Position numbers and translations under genes: made by a program. A stretch of 64,000 bases of DNA from DATKFM01 sp963810485 (lineage in GTDB: Bacteria > Pseudomonadota > Alphaproteobacteria > Dongiales > Dongiaceae). Positions 55,701 through 61,801 of the stretch are shown here, in pieces. The notes beneath the pieces were generated by a model. That model had not been told where the DNA came from. It ran no database searches and was given only the letters and a program-made list of their open reading frames with translations. Position 1 is the stretch's first letter. Each line of letters starts with the position of its first letter. The stretch spans positions 124,001 to 188,000 of the forward strand of contig CAWENQ010000007.1 of the NCBI GenBank assembly GCA_963810485.1, written 5' to 3'.

Positions 55701-58192
55701 ACCTCGCGGGCAACGGTTGTGACCTGATCGGCAAAGGTCGCGAGGGTTTCGGTCATGTTGTTGATCGTCTCGGCCAACGCCGCGACCTCGCCCTTCGACT
55801 GCACGCGAAGGTTCTGCTTCAGATCGCCATCGGCAACGGCGGTGACAACCCTGACGATGCCCCGGACCTGCTCGGTCAGATTGGCCGCCATGACGTTGAC
55901 GGTATCCGTGAGATCTTTCCAGGTGCCGGCAACGCCGGGGACCTGCGCCTGGCCGCCGAGCTTGCCCTCGGTGCCGACTTCACGGGCCACGCGGGTCACT
56001 TCCGATGCGAAGGCATTAAGCTGATCGACCATCGTGTTGATGGTATTCTTCAGCTCCAGGATCTCGCCTTTCACATCCACCGTGATCTTGCGCGACAGGT
56101 CGCCTCGGGCCACCGCCGTCGTGACTTCGGCGATATTGCGGACTTGGGTGGTCAGGTTCGCGGCCAGAAGGTTCACGTTGTCCGTAAGGTCCTTCCAGGT
56201 TCCGGCGACGCCGGGCACGACTGCCTGTCCGCCGAGACGTCCTTCGGTGCCGACCTCTCTGGCAACGCGCGTCACTTCCGCGGCAAAGGATCGCAACTGC
56301 TCCACCATCGTGTTGAGCGTGTCCTTGAGGAGCAGGATTTCGCCGCGCACGTCGACGGTAATCTTCTTCGACAGGTCGCCGCTGGCGATGGCGGTCGCGA
56401 CCTCCGCGATGTTCCGGACCTGGCCGGTGAGATTGCTGGCCATGAAGTTCACGTTGTCCGTGAGATCCTTCCAGGTGCCGGCAACGCCGGGCACTTGGGC
56501 CTGGCCGCCCAGCTTGCCTTCGGTTCCCACTTCGCGGGCAACTCGCGTGACTTCGGACGCAAAGGCGTTGAGCTGATCAACCATCGTATTGATCGTGTTT
56601 TTCAGCTCGAGGATCTCGCCTCGCACGTCGACGGTAATCTTCCGCGATAGGTCGCCGCGGGCCACCGCGGTGGTCACCTCGGCGATGTTGCGGACTTGCG
56701 CCGTAAGGTTGCTGGCCATGGAGTTGACGTTGTCCGTCAGGTCTTTCCAGGTGCCGGCGACGCCGAGCACGTTGGCCTGGCCGCCCAGGCGGCCCTCGGT
56801 GCCGACCTCGCGGGCGACGCGCGTCACTTCGCCGGCGAAGGCATTGAGCTGATCGACCATCGTGTTGATGGTCTCCTTGAGCTGCAGCACTTCGCCGCTG
56901 ACATTCACGGTTATCTTCTTCGAGAGATCACCGCGCGCGACCGCGGTGGTCACCTCGGCAATGTTGCGAACCTGGGTGGTCAGGTTGGTCGCCAGGAGGT
57001 TGACATTGTCGGTGAGATCCTTCCAGGTGCCGCCCACGCCCAGCACCTGGGCCTGGCCGCCGAGCTTGCCCTCCGTGCCGACTTCACGGACGACCCGGGT
57101 CACTTCCGAAGCGAAAGCGTTCAGCTGATCGACCATCGTGTTGATGGTATCTTTCAGCTCCAGAATCTCGCCGCGCACATCGACCGTGATCTTGCGGGAC
57201 AAGTCACCGCGGGCGACGGCGGTCGTAACTTCTGCAATGTTGCGGACCTGCGCCGTCAGGTTTCCCGCCATGTAGTTGACGCTGTCGGTCAGATCCTTCC
57301 AGGTTCCGGCGACGCCCGGAACGATGGCCTGGCCGCCCAGCTTTCCGTCCGTTCCAACTTCGCGGGCAACGCGCGTCACCTCAGAGGCAAAGGAGCGCAA
57401 CTGATCCACCATCGTGTTGATGGCTTCCTTCAACTGGAGGATTTCACCTCGAACATCCACGGTGATCTTCTTGGAGAGGTCGCCGTTGGCGACGGCAATC
57501 GTAACATCGGAAATGTTGCGAACCTGGGCCGTAAGATTGCTGGCCATGGAGTTGACGCTTTCCGTCAACTCCTTCCAGACGCCGGTAACCTCACGAACCT
57601 GTGCCTGACCGCCGAGCTTGCCATCGGTGCCGACCTCGCGCGCGACGCGCGTGACTTCCGAGGTGAAGATACTCAGCTGCTTGATCATCGTATTGACGAT
57701 GGAGGCGGATCGCAGGAACTCGCCCTGCAGGGGGCGGCCATCGACATCCAATTGAACTGTCTGCATGAGGTCGCCCTGCGCAACAGCGGCAATGGCTCTG
57801 GTGACCTCGGTCGTCGGGCGCAGCAGATCGTCGATCAGGGTGTTGACGGACGATTCCATCTCGCCCCACGCGCCGCCGGGCAATCCGAACTTCACCCGCT
57901 GCTTGGTCTTGCCTTCCCGGCCGACGACTTGGCCAACCCGTTCGAGTTGCTGCGCGATCCTGGCGTTTGCGTCGATAATGTCGTTGAGGGTGTCGGCTAC
58001 CTTGCCGGAGAGCCCGAGTTGATCGCTTGGCATGCGAATGGAGAAGTCGCCGCCGCGGACGCGCTGAAGAACGTCGAGCAAGGTGCGCAACTGCACCGTA
58101 TCGTGCAGTGTTTCGGTCCCGTTGGATGAGTCGCTTTCATGCGCTGAGGGATTCTTGAGAGCAGTCCCGCTGCTCTCACCGATAGACGCCAT
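52706..58192 (-). CDS. Giant HAMP-array hybrid histidine kinase (HAMP-GAF-HisKA-HATPase-3xREC)
   Basis: A soluble kinase of about 1828 residues. Residues 30-915 are a run of HAMP repeats; at least seven are near-identical 92-residue units of the form GDLSRKITVDVRGEILELK, then INTMVDQL, EVTRVAREVGTEGKLGGQA and GTWKDLTDNVN. A GAF domain (about 925-1055) and long coiled coil (QQKELQQTNEQLEQKAQQL) follow. HisKA has NMSHELRTPLNSIL near residue 1160, and HATPase_c lies at about 1255-1385. Three receivers end the protein (about 1430-1560, 1560-1670, 1705-1825). The architecture recalls fungal group III (Nik1/Os-1) kinases. ATG 58192 has GGGAG upstream; the frame is open to 58288. Confidence 0.92.
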   Translation of the reverse strand: MASIGESSGTALKNPSAHESDSSNGTETLHDTVQLRTLLDVLQRVRGGDFSIRMPSDQLGLSGKVADTLNDIIDANARIAQQLERVGQVVGREGKTKQRVKFGLPGGAWGEMESSVNTLIDDLLRPTTEVTRAIAAVAQGDLMQTVQLDVDGRPLQGEFLRSASIVNTMIKQLSIFTSEVTRVAREVGTDGKLGGQAQVREVTGVWKELTESVNSMASNLTAQVRNISDVTIAVANGDLSKKITVDVRGEILQLKEAINTMVDQLRSFASEVTRVAREVGTDGKLGGQAIVPGVAGTWKDLTDSVNYMAGNLTAQVRNIAEVTTAVARGDLSRKITVDVRGEILELKDTINTMVDQLNAFASEVTRVVREVGTEGKLGGQAQVLGVGGTWKDLTDNVNLLATNLTTQVRNIAEVTTAVARGDLSKKITVNVSGEVLQLKETINTMVDQLNAFAGEVTRVAREVGTEGRLGGQANVLGVAGTWKDLTDNVNSMASNLTAQVRNIAEVTTAVARGDLSRKITVDVRGEILELKNTINTMVDQLNAFASEVTRVAREVGTEGKLGGQAQVPGVAGTWKDLTDNVNFMASNLTGQVRNIAEVATAIASGDLSKKITVDVRGEILLLKDTLNTMVEQLRSFAAEVTRVAREVGTEGRLGGQAVVPGVAGTWKDLTDNVNLLAANLTTQVRNIAEVTTAVARGDLSRKITVDVKGEILELKNTINTMVDQLNAFASEVTRVAREVGTEGKLGGQAQVPGVAGTWKDLTDTVNVMAANLTEQVRGIVRVVTAVADGDLKQNLRVQSKGEVAALAETINNMTETLATFADQVTTVAREVGVEGRLGGQANVPGAAGTWKDLTGNVNLLAANLTTQVRNIAEVATAVTKGDLTRSIQVDARGEVAELKDNINTMIDNLRLTTERNTEQDWLKTNLARFTGMVQGQRDLATVGRLLLSELVPLVSAHQGAIYQLNTGDTPDLTLLASYANDHEVGYPGRLKLGQSFIGQCAAEQRRILVTDIPAETVRIGSVSLQALPRSLVVFPVIFEGQTKAVLLLASLQEFGAAHLAFLEQLTANLGIVLNSIEAAMQTEQLLTQSQQLARELQVQQKELQQTNEQLEQKAQQLAERNVEVERKNQEIELARKAVEEKAIELSMTSKYKSEFLANMSHELRTPLNSILILGQQLGDNPDGNLTSKQIEFARTIHGAGTDLLNLISDILDLSKIESGTVAIEAEEISVTSILEAVARPFRHEAERRHLSFDVQVASNVARSMTTDSKRLQQVLKNLLSNAFKFTEVGGVKIVVSSPISGWREDHVVLSQAPAVLAFEVSDTGIGIPHEKQKLIFEAFQQADASTSRKYGGTGLGLAISRELSNLLGGEIQLKSSPGVGSTFTLYLPSNYLAVAGTSTRYLERLPLKDPHSSGGLAARRSDQAIEAIPDDRSDIKPGDDVLLILEDDPHYARILAGAARKQGFKCLITAQGASALALAREYKPTAISLDIFLPDMLGWSVLSQLKQDPETRHIPVQILTLDEDRQHGLARGAYSFVTKPSAARELEAALSRIKKYASLRHKRLLIVEDDAAEQMSISELLGHRDVNTVVASTGAEALDILRNEPCDCIVLDLRLPDMSGFDLLEKLAGDKSLRDIPVVVYTGRELTPEEDVQLRSIARSVVVKGVESPERLLDETALFLHRVISELPAEKQRMLDQLHGSDEHLVGQTVLLVDDDARNIFALSSALERRGMNVLAATTGREAISIIDSTPDIGIVLMDIMMPEMDGYETMQAIREEPRFRRLPIVALTAKAMKGDREKCLEAGASDYLAKPVNTEQLLSALRMWLHR
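55500..57800. repeat. Tandem 276-bp coding repeats (HAMP units)
   Basis: Within the kinase gene, about eight consecutive blocks repeat with a period near 276 bases (92 codons). The recurring plus-strand text AGGTCGCC or AGATCGCC marks boundaries near 55546, 55823, 56098, 56376, 56650, 56926, 57200, 57476 and 57768. Several blocks look well above 80 percent identical by eye, enough for recombinational gain or loss of whole units without breaking the frame. Confidence 0.85.
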
Positions 58193-58563
58193 TTCCACGC
58201 TCCCAAGATCTGCCGGCCTATGATCCCGGGAAGAGGAGACCATACCGGATGCCGCCTCAGTCTCTCTGGACTGAAGTATGCGGAGCACAATCTCTAAGCG
58301 GGGATCAACCTGCAGTCTGATGCGGCCAGCACCCGGAAGGATGAAGCAGCTAATATCAAACGGTAATACTGCGTGCCGCGCCCCCCGGCGTTGACATTTG
58401 TGCCCTACACTCCCGCAACTGAAACCGGAGCCGATAAGAAAGGTTCCATGGCCGTGGAAAGAAATCGCTGAATTCGAAGAAACAGCGATAAATCAATAAG
58501 TTGCAGAAATCCGTAAAAAACGGGTGTGGACTTCGGTTCTTGTTCGGTTTCCGCGCCTCTCAG

Positions 58564-58836
58564 CTAGCTCAGCAGCCAGCCATCGCCGGCGCAGTGGGGG
58601 CATAGTGAAGATCCCTCATGCCCTGTGGCGTGACAGACGGGGCATTCTGTCCATTCCGGCTGCTTGGTCGGAATGTAACGGCCACCGCAAATTTCATGAC
58701 CGATGCCAACGACGCGCGGGCACTTCGTCAGCCCATCGAAATCAGCCGTGCCGGGGAGCGGATGCGGCCGGTGACAGCGTTCGCAGAACCCGGAAGGCCG
58801 CGGAATTTTGACTTCAAGGTTCTCGGATCGATCCAT
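58564..58836 (-). CDS. Small Cys-rich DnaJ-type zinc-binding protein
   Basis: A 90-residue protein with paired cysteines: FCERCHRPHPLPG, then CPVCHATGHEG and LCPHCAGDGWLL near the C-terminus. The last two resemble the CxxCxGxG units of the DnaJ central zinc domain, with Ala or Asp variations, so one complete zinc site and part of another are likely. No J-domain is present, so it is not a cochaperone in itself. It lies 275 bases beyond the giant kinase gene, which reads the same way. The ATG at 58836 has no strong ribosome-binding site. Confidence 0.7.
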   Translation of the reverse strand: MDRSENLEVKIPRPSGFCERCHRPHPLPGTADFDGLTKCPRVVGIGHEICGGRYIPTKQPEWTECPVCHATGHEGSSLCPHCAGDGWLLS

Positions 58837-58913
58837 GGGCTAACACCCATACCCAGCCACTTCCAAACCGGCGCAAACTCTCTCACTCTGGTGCTGAACG
58901 GCGTCCTGACGGC

Positions 58914-59864
58914 TTACCAGAAGTGAGTACCGAAGAACCGCGGCGAACTGGCGGAATCACGGTGCCGACCCCCGAGGCCCGCCCCGGCGCAGGCTGCCGC
59001 ACAGCCGGCAAGCAGTGACGCCGCCGCGGTGAAGCCCGCGATGATGGCGGCTTTACGGGCGGCATCGACCTGTTGCCGCAGCTTGACCTCCAGCCTGGTC
59101 AGCTCTGCGATCGTGGCATCGACGCGCTTCTCGGCTTCCGCGGGAGCAAGACCTGTCCGTTCCGCAACGATTTGCGAGAGGTAATCCCGATCCCCGGCGG
59201 TAAGCTCCCGGTCGGTAACCACCGCACCGAAAATCCTCGCCACTTCCTGCCGCACATCGTTCGACATGGCAGTCGATGCCGGTTGCCCGGCTGCGGGCGC
59301 CGATGTTGCGGCAGAGTCCGCTGCAGGTGCTCGCCGCAGCAGGTAGTCGACCGCATAATCTGCAGGGGTTTGTCCCGCTCGATCATTGTCGCCGCCGGCC
59401 GCTGCGATTGTGACCATGTTGCCGACGCCGGTCGCCGCCTGTGTGGCTGTCCCGATGGCGGTTGTCGCCGCGACGCCGAGAACCACGGCGCCCATCAACA
59501 CGCCGATGGCCCACACCATGAAGCCATGGATGCCATTGCGGAATCGGCCTTCCTCGGTGAGCGATTCGCCCCAGCTGCTGCGCATACGACCGGCCAGATA
59601 GCCACCGGCGGCAAAGCTGCCGATTTGAACCACGACCGTCCAAAGCGCGATGGTGATGGTCACGGCGAGCGCCGAAGCACCGGCATATCGCCATGGTGAG
59701 GTCATCGAAAAGCCGATCGCCGCTCCAAACGTAAGCAAGAGGAATGAAATCGCAGCCGCCGCTATGGCACCGGCGATCGCCGGCCCCCATTCAAGATACG
59801 GCGCGGGAACTGACCGCTCTGAAACGGCGGTGACTTCAAGAGTCGGAGCGTTTGCGAGGGCCAT
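58914..59864 (-). CDS. PhnA-like integral membrane protein of unknown function
   Basis: A 316-residue protein with about four helices in the first 150 residues (AIAGAIAAAAISFLLLTFGAA, ALAVTITIALWTVVVQIGSFA, GFMVWAIGVLMGAVVLGVAAT) and one near the C-terminus (AAIIAGFTAAASLLAGCAAAC). Between them is a soluble segment of about 110 residues with helical AEAEKRVDATIAELTRLE. It resembles membrane proteins that rhizobial genomes annotate as PhnA-like, but no phosphonate-related chemistry is evident. It is the last gene of a unit containing two membrane mini-proteins just upstream. Confidence 0.75.
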   Translation of the reverse strand: MALANAPTLEVTAVSERSVPAPYLEWGPAIAGAIAAAAISFLLLTFGAAIGFSMTSPWRYAGASALAVTITIALWTVVVQIGSFAAGGYLAGRMRSSWGESLTEEGRFRNGIHGFMVWAIGVLMGAVVLGVAATTAIGTATQAATGVGNMVTIAAAGGDNDRAGQTPADYAVDYLLRRAPAADSAATSAPAAGQPASTAMSNDVRQEVARIFGAVVTDRELTAGDRDYLSQIVAERTGLAPAEAEKRVDATIAELTRLEVKLRQQVDAARKAAIIAGFTAAASLLAGCAAACAGAGLGGRHRDSASSPRFFGTHFW

Positions 59865-59873
59865 TGGGCGCTC

Positions 59874-59948
59874 TTACCGCAAGCCAACGAGCGACAGGAT
59901 CGCCATGACAACGACAATAAGACCGACCAGATAGATGACGCCATTCAT
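59874..59948 (-). CDS. 24-residue single-helix membrane peptide
   Basis: A tiny open frame reads MNGVIYLVGLIVVVMAIL then SLVGLR. It has a strong AAGGAG site 7 bases before ATG 59948 and ends 9 bases before the PhnA-like gene start. Nearly all of it is one hydrophobic helix with a basic C-terminus, as in regulatory or stabilising mini-proteins of bacterial membranes. The ribosome-binding site and tight spacing are the main reasons to believe it is translated. Confidence 0.65.
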   Translation of the reverse strand: MNGVIYLVGLIVVVMAILSLVGLR

Positions 59949-59998
59949 TGAAGTACTCCTTGCCATACAATTTTGGTCACAAACGATGATCAGGATGA

Positions 59999-60145
59999 TC
60001 AGTCAGCGCCCGGCAGCTTGATTACGAAACTGGCTTCATCGTCGTGTGATTTGTCGTTCACGATCAGAAATGCCGCGCCGACAAGGATCACCACCAGAGC
60101 GCCGACCAGGACGCCCATCAAGCCGCTTCCGTTTCTCTCAGCCAT
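59999..60145 (-). CDS. 48-residue single-pass membrane peptide
   Basis: A small frame starting at ATG 60145, with a GGGAGTG site 6-7 bases upstream. Residues 9-29 form one helix (LMGVLVGALVVILVGAAFLIV), followed by an acidic/charged tail (NDKSHDDEASF) ending KLPGAD. It lies 50 bases ahead of the 24-residue peptide gene and just after the 60.2-60.6 kb envelope gene, all in one direction. Function unknown; similarly organised mini-proteins appear in stress-related membrane gene sets. Confidence 0.65.
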   Translation of the reverse strand: MAERNGSGLMGVLVGALVVILVGAAFLIVNDKSHDDEASFVIKLPGAD

Positions 60146-60150
60146 AAGAT

Positions 60151-60647
60151 TCACTCCCCAAGACACTCATTTCCCTTCGGACGAACCCGCGCTGCGCTAA
60201 TCAGTTCCCGCAGCACTCGGGGCATATAATCCGGATTCACCAAGCCCCGGCTATTCTGCGGGCTGGCTCCTCGAGCCGGGAGGTGTCGACAGAACCGCCA
60301 TCTATCATGAACTGTGTCATGATCGGTCGCATCGTCCGGTCCTGCCATTCCGATGCGCTGAACAAACATGTCGCGCGGCCGCCAATTGGCGCGCCCTTCA
60401 GATCGAGGGCGGAATACTTGATGCGCCATTCATGGCCATGACGACCGGCCTCGATCCTTCGATAGCTGCTGGGCACCTGAAGGCTGATTCCGATCATGGC
60501 TTCGCAATAGCGGCGTTCCCACGGACCCCGGATCTCCAGCCAGTAATAGGCGCCGGCCGCCACCGCGGCCAAGCCCGCGGAAAATCCAATGGCGAGGGTT
60601 CTGATCCTAGACAAGCTTGCTGCCTCGTCGCCGCTATTCACCCCCAT
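60151..60647 (-). CDS. Single-pass membrane protein of unknown function, possible frame break
   Basis: From ATG 60647, with GAGG 5 bases upstream, a protein begins MGVNSGDEAASLSRIRTLAI. It has one transmembrane helix (about 17-36, ending AAGAYYWLEI), then a soluble domain with conserved-looking text such as GISLQVPSSYRRIEAGRHG. In this frame it stops at 60237 after 136 residues. In the adjacent frame a plausible continuation (NPDYMPRVLRELISAARV) ends at 60151 right by the next ribosome-binding site, so a one-base loss near 60250-60260 may truncate it. No known family recognised. Confidence 0.6.
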
Positions 60648-60702
60648 GGAACCTCAGTTCGCTGGGGGCGTTCTGGTGGAAACGGCCTGCTGGAGAGCTC
60701 TA

Positions 60703-60930
60703 ATGGAACGCCAACGCTTCATCGTCGACGCGGCAGGTAAGGATTGGTGCGTTATGCGCGAAGGCCAATCCGCCCCGGTCGGGCGTTTCCCAACGAAGCG
60801 CCAAGCGATAAACAGGGGTCGTCAGATTGCGCGGTCCCATGGTTATAGCCAATTGATTGTGAAATCGAAGGCACATGTTATCCAAGCCGAATGGACCTAC
60901 GACGAAGATCCGCGACGGTTTCCCGGGTAG
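60703..60930 (+). CDS. DUF2188-family small protein
   Basis: A 75-residue protein beginning MERQRFIVDAAGKDWCVMRE. The family is recognised by the two-stranded start followed by PTKRQAINRGRQIARSHGYSQLIV and the end VIQAEWTYDEDPRRFPG. DUF2188 proteins are small, widespread and of unknown function. A GGAGAG site lies 6 bases before ATG 60703; the longer open frame from 60589 is not needed. It is divergent from the membrane-protein gene, with a 55-base spacer. Confidence 0.82.
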   Translation: MERQRFIVDAAGKDWCVMREGQSAPVGRFPTKRQAINRGRQIARSHGYSQLIVKSKAHVIQAEWTYDEDPRRFPG

Positions 60931-61093
60931 CCGGGGTTGCGGCACGCAATCAGAAAACGCCTAACGCTTGTTCAAGGCGTGCTGCAGGTTCTTTGCCCGC
61001 AGCCAATCTTGATGAGGCAACAAGCGGTCGGCCAATTTGTTCCCCAAAATTGTCACAGATATGGCCGCAATTGCGCGAGGCCAGATAACTGGC

Positions 61094-61801
61094 TCAACGA
61101 ATGGCGATCGCGATGTCTCCGATGACCGGCAGATGATCTGAAAATCTGCGCCCGCGATGGTCTGTCCAACTCCGCAGCAGCGCTTCTGCCGGCCGGCAGT
61201 AAATCCGATCCAGCATGAGCAGCGGCAACCAGGAAGGATAAGTCTTTAGACGAGTGCGCCCCGGCAAGGCATCCGCCAGGGTTCGTCGCACGACACCCCG
61301 CCAGGGCCAATCGTTGAAGTCTCCGAGCATGATCGAAACCGGCGCAGCGGACATGGCAATGTCCGCCAGCCTTGACGCCTGCTGTCTGCGCTCCCGGATC
61401 CGAAGTCCCAAATGGACCGCCGCCAAATGGACGGGGCCTGCGGGAGTCTTGGCTACCGTTTCGATGACGCATCGCGGTTCACGGTGCGGCACGGAGATAT
61501 CGTGGAGCTTCGGCGGCAGCAGTGGCCAGCGGCTGATGAGGACATGGCCATAGTGACCGTCGGGAGCCGCAATCGTGCGGGCCTCGGCGACGTGCTCGCC
61601 CAGGGATTCCGCAAGCAGCTTTATGGGCGCGCCCCCAGTATTCTCGTAACCGCGCGAGTTGACTTCCTGCAGGGCGATGATGTCGGGATCATGTTGGGCC
61701 ACCAAGCGAGCAATCGGCAACAGATCATAAAGGCCATGGCTGCCAATCCCGCGATGAATATTCCACGTCAGGACCCGCAGATTGCCTTCCGTCGCCGCCA
61801 C
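61094..61801 (-). CDS. Endonuclease/exonuclease/phosphatase-family hydrolase
   Basis: A 235-residue metal-dependent phosphodiesterase-type enzyme. Motifs: LTWNIHRGIG (Asn), IIALQEVNSRG (metal-binding Glu), VHLAAVHLGLRIRERRQQ, IMLGDFNDWP (Asp and Asn) and RRFSDHLPVIGDI (catalytic Asp-His). The GTG at 61801 overlaps the stop of the upstream PLD-VTT gene by one base, which fits coupled translation; the longer frame to 61861 would run inside that gene. The pair PLD-VTT plus EEP recurs in proteobacteria and suggests phospholipid headgroup or cardiolipin metabolism. Confidence 0.88.
   Translation of the reverse strand: MAATEGNLRVLTWNIHRGIGSHGLYDLLPIARLVAQHDPDIIALQEVNSRGYENTGGAPIKLLAESLGEHVAEARTIAAPDGHYGHVLISRWPLLPPKLHDISVPHREPRCVIETVAKTPAGPVHLAAVHLGLRIRERRQQASRLADIAMSAAPVSIMLGDFNDWPWRGVVRRTLADALPGRTRLKTYPSWLPLLMLDRIYCRPAEALLRSWTDHRGRRFSDHLPVIGDIAIAIR

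Noticed and set aside
55500..57800. Regularly spaced repeats resembling a CRISPR or satellite array
   Set aside because: Period is 276 bases, every unit is in frame and codes for a HAMP domain, with no short repeat/spacer structure.
55196..58129. Two very long plus-strand frames opposite the HAMP-array kinase
   Set aside because: They are repetitive only because the kinase repeats are; the minus-strand product has clear HAMP, GAF and kinase domains.
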